The notes beneath the pieces were generated by a model, which was not told where the DNA came from, did not search any database, and saw only the letters and a list, made by a program, of their open reading frames with translations. DNA of 64,000 nt from NCBI RefSeq assembly GCF_900184895.1, contig NZ_FXZK01000003.1, positions 124,001 to 188,000 of the forward strand, given 5' to 3'. Shown here one piece after another: positions 45,944-54,018 of the stretch. The position numbers and the translations under genes are program-made. How positions within the stretch are numbered: the first letter of the stretch is position 1; every line of letters starts with the position of its first letter. This DNA comes from Flavimaricola marinus (GTDB lineage Bacteria > Pseudomonadota > Alphaproteobacteria > Rhodobacterales > Rhodobacteraceae).

Positions 45944-46779
45944 CCGATCCGCTGGACCGGATCGCCGCGGCGCTGGAGCGAATGGCTCCGGCCCCGCAGC
46001 CCGCCCCTGATTTCGACGCGGCAGGCGCTTTTGTCTGGCAGCCGGACCCGGATCGCCTCGAGCCGGTCGCGCGCGTCAACCGCGTGGACATCTCAATGCT
46101 GGTGGGCATCGACCGCGCCCGCGATATTCTGATGGCCAACACCACCCAGTTCGCCAAGGGTCTGCCCGCGAACAACGCCTTGCTCTGGGGCGCGAGGGGC
46201 ATGGGGAAATCCAGCCTCGTCAAGGCTGTGCACGGCGCTCTTAATCCAGACTATCCGCAGCTGAAGGTCGTCGAGATCCAGCGCGAGGATCTGCAGTCCA
46301 TCGGTCGCTGTCTGGCGCTGCTGCGCGGCTCGGACGCCCGTTTCGTGCTCTACTGCGACGACCTGTCGTTCAGCCATGACGATGCCCATTACAAGTCGCT
46401 CAAGGCGGTTCTGGATGGTGGTATCGAGGGCCGGCCGGACAACGTCGTCCTGTATGCCACGTCGAACCGTCGCCATCTGATGCCCCGCGATATGATCGAG
46501 AACGAGCGTCAGAGCGCGATCAATCCGTCAGAAGCCGTGGAGGAGAAGGTGTCCTTGTCCGACCGATTTGGTCTGTGGCTCGGCTTTCATCCCTGCGATC
46601 AGGATCAGTATCTGGAAATGATCCGCGGCTATTGCGAGGCTTACGGCGTCGAGATTTCGGACGCCGATCTGCGTGCCGAGGCGATCGAGTGGCAGGCGAC
46701 CCGTGGCAGCCGCTCTGGCCGGGTGGCATGGCAATTCTTCACCGATCTGGCGGGCCGTCGCGGCGTCACGTTGGCGTAG
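45940..46779 (+). CDS. DUF815 AAA+ ATPase
   Basis: P-loop ATPase of 279 residues. Walker A is GARGMGKSSLVKA, Walker B LYCDDLSF, and the sensor 1 region YATSNRRHLMPRD. About 80 residues precede the ATPase core (RVNRVDISMLVGIDRARDIL). DUF815 ATPases are widespread but lack an assigned substrate. Here the ATG overlaps the tatC stop, so the gene is co-translated with the Tat translocase; a link to Tat folding or quality control is speculative. Confidence 0.92.
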   Translation: MTDPLDRIAAALERMAPAPQPAPDFDAAGAFVWQPDPDRLEPVARVNRVDISMLVGIDRARDILMANTTQFAKGLPANNALLWGARGMGKSSLVKAVHGALNPDYPQLKVVEIQREDLQSIGRCLALLRGSDARFVLYCDDLSFSHDDAHYKSLKAVLDGGIEGRPDNVVLYATSNRRHLMPRDMIENERQSAINPSEAVEEKVSLSDRFGLWLGFHPCDQDQYLEMIRGYCEAYGVEISDADLRAEAIEWQATRGSRSGRVAWQFFTDLAGRRGVTLA

Positions 46780-46855
46780 GGGCAGTCTGCCCCCGCCTTT
46801 GTCGCTATCACCGAGCCGACTGCCCCAAAGGGCGGCGGGGGTCATCGCCCGCCGC
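46779..46855. terminator. Two hairpins between convergent DUF815 and nlpD-like genes
   Basis: GGGGCA-GTC-TGCCCC (46779-46793) and GCGGCGGG-N8-CCCGCCGC (46832-46855) fill the 81-base space between the convergent stops. Neither has a T-run, so their termination strength is uncertain. Confidence 0.4.
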
Positions 46856-46860
46856 TGACG

Positions 46861-48054
46861 TCAGGGCAGGAATTCGGCCGGATCGACGCTGTCGGTGCCG
46901 CGACGCACCTCGAAGTGCAGGAAGCTCGGATCGCCGGGCAGCACCTCTCCGATCACCTGACCTCGGCTTACGTTCGTGTCCCGCGCGACCGTCAGGTTGG
47001 TCACATGGGTGTAGACCGTCAGCAGGTTGTCCGGGTGCCGGATCACGACGATCTGAATGCCGGCGGTATCGGTGGTGATCGCAGCGACCGTTCCCGCTGC
47101 GGCGGCCTTGACCGGAGACCCGGCGGCGGCTCCGATGTCGATCCCGTCATTCCGTCCCCGCGCATATTCGCGGATGATGCTGCCCTGTGCGGGAGTGACC
47201 ATCGCCGCGCTGCTTGCTGCCGGCGCTGATTGCTGGCTGCCCAGATCGGGTGCGACGCTTTCGGGTTCTTCCTCGGGCGTGCTGCTGGCCACCGGGGGGG
47301 TGGTCTCTTCCGGCAGGGGGGCTGCGGCGCTTGGCGGGATCGGGGCGATGCTTCCGGTGCCGGGGGCGGCGGTATCCACAACCGGCGCTGCCACGGTGCC
47401 GACCGTTCCGGCGGGCGGGATCAGCAGGAATTGCCCTTCGCGGACGGCGAGGTCGCCGGTCAGACCGTTCCATTCGGCAAGGGCGTTGACGTCGACGTTA
47501 TAGACCCGCGCGATCGAATAGGCGGTCTCGCCCCTTGTGACTTGATGCCGGATCGGTTCCACGCCGGATTGGCTCGATGGGGCGGTTCCTTCGGCCCGGT
47601 CGATGGCGTCGGAGGCAAGTGTGGTGACACTGACCTCGGGCGCCGGCTGGATCGGGCCCGTGGTGGCGGACCCGGTGGCGGGCGAGGGCTCCGCGACCCG
47701 TGAGGGCAGGGCGATGATCTCGTCGCGCCGCAGCGCGACGTCGGGGGCGATCCCGTTGTAGGCGGCCAAGGTGTTGGCGTCGAGCCCGAGCCGGGCGGCG
47801 ATGGATTGCACGGTGTCGTCCCGCTGTGCGACGACGACCTGATAGTTCGGGTAGGAAATGATCCCCCGGTCATCGGGCCGGGGCCGGTTTGCCGCGGTCG
47901 AGAGCGCCGCGGTGGTGTCGAACCCGTTGGTGACGTCGCGCATGTCCAGATCGAAGGGCTCTGTGCAGGCGGACAGGATCGCCAGTGCGGCGCCTGTCAG
48001 GCAGAGCTTGCCGATGCGGGAACGGGGCCGGTCGAATGGGGGTATCTGCTGCAT
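46861..48054 (-). CDS. nlpD: NlpD/EnvC-like lipoprotein with LysM repeats and degenerate M23 domain
   Basis: Envelope lipoprotein of 397 residues; relatives activate cell-division amidases. Lipobox LSAC (lipidated Cys30). Two LysM domains bind peptidoglycan (YQVVVAQRDDTVQSIAARLG with EIIALPS; RHQVTRGETAYSIARVYNVD with QFLLIPP). A Pro/Ala/Thr-rich linker leads to a C-terminal M23 fold. There the usual zinc His is Asn/Asp (RNDGIDIGAAAG), while YTHVTNL and LHFEVRRG remain, the same kind of loss seen in E. coli NlpD; so it is probably a regulator, not a peptidase. Start ATG 48054, after GAGG. Confidence 0.9.
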   Translation of the reverse strand: MQQIPPFDRPRSRIGKLCLTGAALAILSACTEPFDLDMRDVTNGFDTTAALSTAANRPRPDDRGIISYPNYQVVVAQRDDTVQSIAARLGLDANTLAAYNGIAPDVALRRDEIIALPSRVAEPSPATGSATTGPIQPAPEVSVTTLASDAIDRAEGTAPSSQSGVEPIRHQVTRGETAYSIARVYNVDVNALAEWNGLTGDLAVREGQFLLIPPAGTVGTVAAPVVDTAAPGTGSIAPIPPSAAAPLPEETTPPVASSTPEEEPESVAPDLGSQQSAPAASSAAMVTPAQGSIIREYARGRNDGIDIGAAAGSPVKAAAAGTVAAITTDTAGIQIVVIRHPDNLLTVYTHVTNLTVARDTNVSRGQVIGEVLPGDPSFLHFEVRRGTDSVDPAEFLP

Positions 48055-48180
48055 CTCATGTCCTCGGTCGCTGATGGGCCCTTGTGGATCGGCCTCTTTT
48101 CGCGGTCGTCTACCAACTCTCATACACCTCTTGCGGGCGCTTGTCTGTTTTTGCCGGCCAACCCGGGCCGCGGGCTGGTC

Positions 48181-48822
48181 CTAGTCTTGCCCGAGCCCTT
48201 CGACAAGGGGCACGAACCGCACGGCGCGCAATTCCTCGTAGTCGAAGCCGTTCTCGGTCCGGTTCACCCGGATCAGGCTTTGCACGGTGTCGGACTGACC
48301 GACCGGCAGCACCATGATACCGCCGATCCGCAGCTGGGCCAAGAGGGGGCCGGGCGGGTCCTCGGCGGCGGCCGTCACGAGGATCTTGTCGAACGGCGCC
48401 TGATCGGGCAGCCCGTGGCTGCCATCCGCGGCGAGCGCGGTGATGTTGGTCAGATCGAGCTGATCGAAGATGAGCCGCGCGTTGGCAACCAGCCGCCGAT
48501 ACCGCTCGACCGTATAGACCCGCCGGGCGAGATGGCTGAGAATGGCCGCCTGATAGCCGGAGCCGGTGCCGACCTCGAGCACCTTGTCGCGCGGACTGAT
48601 CCCCAGCGCCTGCGTCATCAGGCCCACGACCGACGGCTGGCTGATCGTCTGGCCGCAGGCAATCGGCAGCGGCATGTCGTCATAGACCCGATCCTCGAAG
48701 ATCCCCCGCACAAAGAGCGCCCGGTCGACTTTCTCCATCGCCTGCAGGGTGCGGGCGTCGGTGACGCCCTTGGACCGCAGGGCGAAGAGAAATTGCATCT
48801 TGGCGTCGGCGTCCCAGGTCAC
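48181..48822 (-). CDS. pcm: Protein-L-isoaspartate O-methyltransferase
   Basis: Methylates L-isoaspartyl residues of aged proteins using SAM; 213 residues. The family motifs are present: the acceptor loop [22 protein letters not shown] motif [22 protein letters not shown], and [13 protein letters not shown] with GGIMVLPVG. The start is GTG 48822, whose GTGA overlaps the surE stop. The order surE-pcm-nlpD matches the arrangement known in enterobacteria. Confidence 0.96.
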   Translation of the reverse strand: MTWDADAKMQFLFALRSKGVTDARTLQAMEKVDRALFVRGIFEDRVYDDMPLPIACGQTISQPSVVGLMTQALGISPRDKVLEVGTGSGYQAAILSHLARRVYTVERYRRLVANARLIFDQLDLTNITALAADGSHGLPDQAPFDKILVTAAAEDPPGPLLAQLRIGGIMVLPVGQSDTVQSLIRVNRTENGFDYEELRAVRFVPLVEGLGQD

Positions 48823-49604
48823 TTGAACAGTTCCTGTAGCCCGGCGAGCGCGTCGTGCGCCGTGAGGTCGGCGCGCATCGGCGTGACCGAGATGTAGTCG
48901 TCGAGGTTGGCGGCGGCGTCGGTGCCATCGGCTGTCCGCTCGTCCTGCCGGCCGCCCTTGATCCACAGGAACCGTCGGCCAGAGGGCGACAGGTGTGGTT
49001 CGACCGAGAAGGTCGTGTTCTGGCGGAATCCCTGGCTGGTGATCTTCGTGCCTTTGACATCCGCGCCCGGTATAGGCGGAAAGTTGATGTTGTAGAACAA
49101 GCGGTAGTTATGGGTGTCCCAATGCCCCTGCGCCAGCAGGGTCTGGACCACCGCCGTCCCATGCTGGGCGGCCGCCTCGAACGCATCGTCACGATTGACG
49201 TTCCTAGGCCCGTAGAACTGCGACAATGCGATCGCGGGAAGCCCTTGCAGCGCCGCCTCCATCGCGCCGCCGATGGTGCCTGAATAGAGCACGTTCTCGG
49301 CGGCGTTGTTGCCCCGGTTCACCCCCGACAGCACCAGATCAGGCGGGCTATCCTTCATCACGTCGTGGATCCCTGCCAGCACGCAATCGGCGGGGCTGCC
49401 CTCGGCGGCGAAGCGCCGTTCGCCCAGTTCCGCGATCATCATCGGGTGGGTATAGCTGATGCAGTGCCCGACCCCCGATTGTTCGAATGCGGGTGCGACG
49501 GTCCACACCTCACCCTTTGGTCCGGCAATCTCGCTTGCAATCGTGTGCAGCACCTTGAGCCCCGGTGCGTTGATGCCGTCGTCATTGGTGATCAGGATAC
49601 GCAT
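48819..49604 (-). CDS. surE: 5'/3'-nucleotidase SurE
   Basis: Metal-dependent nucleoside-monophosphate phosphatase, 261 residues. The metal motif [15 protein letters not shown] opens the protein, followed by [28 protein letters not shown] and the C-terminal [13 protein letters not shown]. Acts in stationary-phase nucleotide turnover. Pcm follows with a 4-base overlap. Confidence 0.97.
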   Translation of the reverse strand: MRILITNDDGINAPGLKVLHTIASEIAGPKGEVWTVAPAFEQSGVGHCISYTHPMMIAELGERRFAAEGSPADCVLAGIHDVMKDSPPDLVLSGVNRGNNAAENVLYSGTIGGAMEAALQGLPAIALSQFYGPRNVNRDDAFEAAAQHGTAVVQTLLAQGHWDTHNYRLFYNINFPPIPGADVKGTKITSQGFRQNTTFSVEPHLSPSGRRFLWIKGGRQDERTADGTDAAANLDDYISVTPMRADLTAHDALAGLQELFK

Positions 49605-49677
49605 ATGAGCCCCTTATGTGTGTAGCACTTTCCTATGGCAGAGCCCGCGACGCGGCAAGGCTGACGCGGCTATTCCG

Positions 49678-50241
49678 TTACAGTGCGACCGGCAGAGTGC
49701 CGTCCAGGACGAGATCCGCGCGAGATGCGGGCGCTTCGCGGGCGACATAGTCGTTTTCCTCTGCCTGCCAGACTTTCCATTGCGCCAAGGCGTCGGCCCC
49801 GTCTCGGGCCAGCCCTCGTTCCAGTCTCAGCGATTGCGGCACGTCGATCCATATCCCGAAAGACAGGAAGGGGCGAAATCGGGCGCGGCTGCTGCTGACA
49901 CCTTCGAGCAGGATGATCCCGCCGGGCGGCACGGTTCGCCAGTCGCCCAGAGCCTTGCTGTGCCAATCGTAGCGTTGGTAATGCGCAGGTCGATCTGCCG
50001 CCAAGGGCGTCAGGACTTGCTCCATCAGACTGTCATCCCAATCCAGCGGGTGGTCCGGGCTGGCAAAGTCGTCTGTGGCGATGACAGGCGCTTGCACTGC
50101 ACTTGCCAGCGCGGCGGCAAGCGTCGATTTGCCCGCGCCGCCCAGACCGTCGATGGCGACGATCCGGCTGCGCATTCCCTGCGGTGGTGTGCTGGTATGG
50201 ATCTGACGGGCGATCTCGGCCAGGGCAGGGTTGCCTGTCAT
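49678..50241 (-). CDS. Uridine-kinase-like P-loop kinase
   Basis: Protein of 187 residues. Walker A is IDGLGGAGKSTLAAAL, followed by TDDFASPDHPLDWDDS and a substrate region YQRYDWHSKALGDWRT; LLEGVSSSRARFRP corresponds to the kinase centre seen in uridine kinase and phosphoribulokinase relatives. Exact substrate (nucleoside, pantothenate-like or sugar) is open. Its ATG overlaps the SDR stop as ATGA; it is the last of four coupled genes. Confidence 0.8.
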   Translation of the reverse strand: MTGNPALAEIARQIHTSTPPQGMRSRIVAIDGLGGAGKSTLAAALASAVQAPVIATDDFASPDHPLDWDDSLMEQVLTPLAADRPAHYQRYDWHSKALGDWRTVPPGGIILLEGVSSSRARFRPFLSFGIWIDVPQSLRLERGLARDGADALAQWKVWQAEENDYVAREAPASRADLVLDGTLPVAL

Positions 50242-50879
50242 TCGCCCAGAATGAGGGGCAACAGACGCGCGGCCTCGGTGCCCGGATCGGCCAGCGCGGA
50301 CCGGTCTTCGCCGGGAAAGAACCGTCCGCGCAGTGCCGTGGGCATCGGCTTTGGGGCGAGGATCCGCACCTGTGGCCCGGTCTTGACCGTTTCCGCCTGC
50401 CACGACCGGGCGAGGGCGATCTGCGCGGCCTTGGTGGTGCCGTAGTGGCCGAAGAACTTTTCGCCCCCGCGCGGGTCGTCGAAGAACACCGCCCGGCCGG
50501 TGACGCCCAGAAGCGGGCTGACATAGCCGATCAGCCGCGCCGGCGCGCGCAGGTTCACCGCGACCGAACTGTCGAAATCCTTGTCGGCCAGAGTGGCGGC
50601 GGGCGCGAGGGGCCCGGCATGGATCGCCGTGTGCACCCAGAGGTCCAGCCCGCCCCAGCGGTCGTGGATCGACCGGCAAAGCTGCTGCATGGCTTCCGGC
50701 ACGGTGATGTCCATCGGCGCAAGTGTGGCCTGCCCACCTGCGGCCTTGATCCGGTCGTCGAGGTCTTCGAGCGCGCCGACGGTCCGCCCGACGGCGATGA
50801 TGTGATGCGTCGGCGCGAGCGCCATGGCCAGAGCGGCGCCGAGGCCGCGGCTGGCACCTGTGATGAGGGCGGTTTTCAA
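50238..50879 (-). CDS. SDR-family oxidoreductase
   Basis: Short-chain dehydrogenase/reductase of 213 residues. Cofactor motif LITGASRGLGAALAMAL; VNLRAPARLIGYV; catalytic Tyr/Lys in GHYGTTKAAQ. In place of the usual NAG is VHTAIHAGPL, and the strand before the active site reads AVFFDDPRGGEKFF, with Asp where the catalytic Ser would normally fall, so the enzyme is unusual. Joined by ATGA overlaps to the genes on both sides. Confidence 0.87.
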   Translation of the reverse strand: MKTALITGASRGLGAALAMALAPTHHIIAVGRTVGALEDLDDRIKAAGGQATLAPMDITVPEAMQQLCRSIHDRWGGLDLWVHTAIHAGPLAPAATLADKDFDSSVAVNLRAPARLIGYVSPLLGVTGRAVFFDDPRGGEKFFGHYGTTKAAQIALARSWQAETVKTGPQVRILAPKPMPTALRGRFFPGEDRSALADPGTEAARLLPLILGE

Positions 50880-51439
50880 GCGGTTCGCTCCGTTGCATTG
50901 TGCACGACCCGAAGCTCGGCCCGGGCGGCGTCAAGATCGCCCTGCGCCCCGATCCAGTCGCAAAACCGGTCGAAGTCTTCGGGCATGGTTTCCAGCGTCA
51001 TGTCCATGACGTGAGTCTTGTCACGCAGGAAATGGTTGATATTGGCGGTGACCGTATCGACGTAATCACGGCAATATTCAATGAGCGGCGTTTTCCACGC
51101 CCGATTGCGCGAGCGGGCGAGGATGTCTTGCCGGTAGGCCCGGATGATCCCCTGATTGGCCCGCTGGGTAAAGCTCTCAGCGACCTCCTCGGGATTGCGC
51201 GTCAGGTGCACATAGGCAGCCCTGTCCCCCCAGGCCATGTCCAGCCGCCCGAGCAGCCACGCCAGCCGATTGTCGATCTCGATATGCCGTGGCGGGAAAG
51301 CGAACCTTTCCGGCCCCGTGGCGTGCGTCAGGCTTTCGTGGGCCGATGTGTGGCTGGAAAGGTGGGCGCAGGCCCGGCTGAGCGTCATCGAGCCGCACCG
51401 ACCGGTGCAGAGCACGATGATGGTCGACGGCATGCTCAT
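50876..51439 (-). CDS. Sulfotransferase-like P-loop protein
   Basis: Protein of 187 residues. TIIVLCTGRCGSMTLSRAC is a PAPS-type phosphate-binding loop of the bacterial sulfotransferase superfamily, and YVHLTRNPEEVAESFTQRAN fits the 3'-phosphate region (R-N-P in place of RDP). It is shorter than most sulfotransferases (usual length 250-300). Function unproven. Start ATG 51439 overlaps the DUF1801 stop; its end overlaps the SDR start. It is the third sulfotransferase-type gene in the window. Confidence 0.72.
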   Translation of the reverse strand: MSMPSTIIVLCTGRCGSMTLSRACAHLSSHTSAHESLTHATGPERFAFPPRHIEIDNRLAWLLGRLDMAWGDRAAYVHLTRNPEEVAESFTQRANQGIIRAYRQDILARSRNRAWKTPLIEYCRDYVDTVTANINHFLRDKTHVMDMTLETMPEDFDRFCDWIGAQGDLDAARAELRVVHNATERTA

Positions 51440-51792
51440 GCCCCGATCTCCGCCAGACGCAGGGCGACGATCCGGTCAACGAGCGTTTCGGGCAGGGGGT
51501 GAGCCGGGGTGAAGAGCACGCCGCTCTTGCTCCATTTGAACCCGAGCGCGTCGATCTCGTCCGTGATTTGCGGAATGATCCCGCCGGAATGCGGATAGAG
51601 CCCGCAGTGTTTGGCGAAACCGGCATATCCGGCGACCATCTTCTTGCCCAGACGGAAGCCGGGCATGGCGTAGGACATCACCTCGACCGCATCGGGCAGA
51701 AGCGCGCGCAACTGCTGTCGCAGCGCCCCGAGAGCCCGCTGCTGATCGCTGGGCAGGGCGGCAAGGTAGCTGTCTGGCGTGATCGTGGTCAT
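51436..51792 (-). CDS. DUF1801 protein
   Basis: Protein of 118 residues. TPDSYLAALPSDQQRALGAL, AVEVMSYAMPGFRLGKKMV, YAGFAKHCGLYPHSGGI and SGVLFTPAHPLPETLV match the DUF1801 (YdhG-like) alpha/beta fold; some relatives are described as iron chaperones, which I cannot confirm here. Start chosen at ATG 51792, giving the normal N-terminus. First gene of the four-gene coupled group running to 49678. Confidence 0.85.
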   Translation of the reverse strand: MTTITPDSYLAALPSDQQRALGALRQQLRALLPDAVEVMSYAMPGFRLGKKMVAGYAGFAKHCGLYPHSGGIIPQITDEIDALGFKWSKSGVLFTPAHPLPETLVDRIVALRLAEIGA

Positions 51793-51845
51793 GGCAAATG
51801 CTATGCCCAGTCTTCGACCGCCGCGCAAGCGGGCCGGACGGGATT

Positions 51846-51867
51846 GAGTTTATTGGCCAAGATGAAG
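51846..51867 (-). repeat. 3' element copy C (after purF)
   Basis: On the minus strand, directly after the purF TAG, the sequence reads CTTCATCTTGGCCAATAAAC. It matches elements after pqiA (55455-55490) and after the ClpP-like gene (59698-59724) in the same orientation and position. Confidence 0.6.
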
Positions 51868-51868
51868 C

Positions 51869-53353
51869 CTATTCGGCCGCTGTCTTCATCTGAAATCCGG
51901 CGTCGATCATATCGGCAGGCTCGACCGGGTATTCGCCGGAGAAACACGCGTCGCAATACTGTGGCTGGGCCTTGTTACGCCCGCCGGATTCGCCCACGGC
52001 GCGGTAGAGCCCGTCGAGTGAGATGAACCGTAGCGAGTCGACGCCGAGATGCGCGCACATCTCGTCTTCGGACATGTTGGCGGCTAGCAGCTTTTCCCGG
52101 TTCGGCGTGTCGACCCCGTAGAAACAGGGCCATGCCGTCGGCGGGGAGGCGATGCGGAAGTGCACTTCCTTGGCGCCCGCGTCGAGGATCATTTCGCGGA
52201 TCTTGATCGAGGTGGTGCCCCGCACGACGCTGTCGTCCACAAGGATCACCCGTTTGCCCTTGATCAGTGCCCGGTTGACGTTGAGCTTGAGCCGCACGCC
52301 CATGTTGCGGATGCTTTCGGTCGGCTCGATGAAGGTCCGGCCCATGTATTGATTGCGGATGATTCCCATTGCGTAGGGGATGCCGCTTTCGAGGCTGAAG
52401 CCGATCGCGGCGGGCGTGCCGGAATCCGGCACCGGGCAGACCAGATCGGCATCGACCGGCGCTTCCTTGGCCAGTTCGCGCCCGATGGCTTCGCGCGTTT
52501 CGTAGACCGAGCGGCCACCGAGGATGCTGTCGGGCCGTGAAAAGTAGACGTGTTCGAAGACGCAGAACCGTGGCTTTTGCGGCCGGAAGGGGAAGTGGCT
52601 TTGCACCCCCTTGTCGGCGGAAATCACGACCATTTCGCCCGGTTCGATCTCGCGCACCAGTTCGGCGCCGATGATGTCGAGGGCGCAGGTTTCGGAGGCG
52701 AGCACGAAGCCGTCGCCGACCTTGCCCAGCACCAAGGGCCGCACGCCGAGCGGGTCGCGGCAGCCGATCAGCTTGCTTCGCGTCATGGCGACGATGGAAA
52801 ACGCGCCTTCGACCTTTCGCAGCGCTTCTTCCATCCGGTCGGGGATCGTCCGCCCCATGGACCGCGCCATCAGGTGGATGATGCATTCGCTGTCGGACGA
52901 GGACTGAAAGATCGACCCGCGCTCGATCAATTCGCGCCGCAATTGCACGGCGTTGGTGATGTTTCCGTTATGCGCGATGGCGGCGCCGCCCATGGAGAAT
53001 TCGCCAAAGAACGGCTGCACGTCGCGGATCGCTGTCTGTCCTTTGGACCCGGCGGTCGAGTAGCGCACATGCCCGATCCCGATAGCGCCCGGCAGCGTTT
53101 CCATCACTTTCTGAGAGGTGAAGTTGTCGCGCACGAGCCCCATGCGGCGGGCTTGGTTGAAGCCGGTTTCGGTATCGTGGGTAACGATGCCGCCGGCCTC
53201 TTGTCCCCGGTGCTGAAGGGCGTGCAGCCCCAGAGCGATGAAGTTGGCCGCATCCACCACGCCGACGCAGCCGAAGATGCCGCATTCTTCGCGCAGTTTG
53301 TCGTCGTCAAAAGGATGGGCGGGGGGCATGTCAGGTGCGGTCTCGATGGACAA
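51869..53353 (-). CDS. purF: Amidophosphoribosyltransferase
   Basis: First committed step of purine synthesis, PRPP plus glutamine to phosphoribosylamine; 494 residues from the chosen start. Ntn glutaminase: the mature Cys follows LREE in EECGIFGCVG, implying removal of a propeptide of about 23 residues. The PRPP loop is VILVDDSVVRGTTS. TTG 53353 has GGAG seven bases upstream; ATG 53329 (giving MPPAHPFDDD) and TTG 53380 are alternatives. Lies downstream of cvpA, as in many proteobacteria. Confidence 0.96.
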   Translation of the reverse strand: MSIETAPDMPPAHPFDDDKLREECGIFGCVGVVDAANFIALGLHALQHRGQEAGGIVTHDTETGFNQARRMGLVRDNFTSQKVMETLPGAIGIGHVRYSTAGSKGQTAIRDVQPFFGEFSMGGAAIAHNGNITNAVQLRRELIERGSIFQSSSDSECIIHLMARSMGRTIPDRMEEALRKVEGAFSIVAMTRSKLIGCRDPLGVRPLVLGKVGDGFVLASETCALDIIGAELVREIEPGEMVVISADKGVQSHFPFRPQKPRFCVFEHVYFSRPDSILGGRSVYETREAIGRELAKEAPVDADLVCPVPDSGTPAAIGFSLESGIPYAMGIIRNQYMGRTFIEPTESIRNMGVRLKLNVNRALIKGKRVILVDDSVVRGTTSIKIREMILDAGAKEVHFRIASPPTAWPCFYGVDTPNREKLLAANMSEDEMCAHLGVDSLRFISLDGLYRAVGESGGRNKAQPQYCDACFSGEYPVEPADMIDAGFQMKTAAE

Positions 53354-53383
53354 GGGGCAGCTCCGAATCCGATGTGTCAAGCG

Positions 53384-53408
53384 CCCCCCTGATAGTCGCT
53401 CAGGGGGG
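53384..53408 (-). terminator. Perfect hairpin between cvpA and purF
   Basis: CCCCCCTGA (53384-53392) pairs with TCAGGGGGG (53400-53408) over a 7-base loop, between the cvpA stop and the purF start. No T-run follows in the direction of transcription, so it may be a partial attenuator or RNA-processing signal rather than a full terminator. Confidence 0.4.
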
Positions 53409-53441
53409 GAGTGTCACGAAACTATAGCAATCGGGCGGGCC

Positions 53442-54005
53442 TTACTCGGTCACGACGCCGCAATCGCCCACCAATTGCTCGTATTGGGTGGTGATCCAAC
53501 CAAGCGCCTGCTCCGGGTCGCGCTCTTCGATCTGGCCGGTGAGGCGCGAGAACACGGCGGCCGAGCGGCTGTCGTCGACCATCGGGATGGACTGCGCCGA
53601 AAGCACCGTTTCGTAGACGAAGAACGCCACGGCGACGAGCAGGATGCCCCGGAACACGCCAAACAGGAACCCGAGGCCCTGATCGACGCCGCCGAGCGCG
53701 GAGCGTTGCACCAGAGTCGAGAACAGAGGCGTGAAGATCGAGAAGATGACCAGCGCCACGGCAAAGACGGCGGCAAAGGCGCCGATGATCGAGAGCTCAC
53801 AGCTGTCACCGATGAAATCGCCGACCACGGGGATCTGGCGGATCAGCGGCTGCACCTGATCGGCGAAGATGAACGCCAGAATGGTCGCTGCGATCCAGCC
53901 GAGGATAGCCAGAGCCTCGCGCACGAGCCCGCGGCTGTAGGCCAGCAGAGCCGAAAGGACGATGACCAAAGCCACGACGCCGTCAACGATGGTGAAGTCT
54001 TCCAT
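53442..54005 (-). CDS. cvpA: CvpA family membrane protein
   Basis: Inner-membrane protein of 187 residues, four predicted helices (for example GVVALVIVLSALLAYSRGLV and AALAILGWIA-type first segments; GFLFGVFRGILLVAVAFFVY). The pattern SRGLVREALAILGWI and the GVDQGLGFLFG region are typical of CvpA, which is encoded next to purF in many bacteria; its own role (envelope stability, colicin V secretion in E. coli) is not fixed. A polar C-terminal tail of about 45 residues follows. Confidence 0.93.
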   Translation of the reverse strand: MEDFTIVDGVVALVIVLSALLAYSRGLVREALAILGWIAATILAFIFADQVQPLIRQIPVVGDFIGDSCELSIIGAFAAVFAVALVIFSIFTPLFSTLVQRSALGGVDQGLGFLFGVFRGILLVAVAFFVYETVLSAQSIPMVDDSRSAAVFSRLTGQIEERDPEQALGWITTQYEQLVGDCGVVTE

Positions 54006-54018
54006 GGGTCTCTTCTTC

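Noticed and set aside
53384-53408. Purine riboswitch before purF
   Set aside because: Only one simple hairpin is present; no three-way junction core of the purine class.
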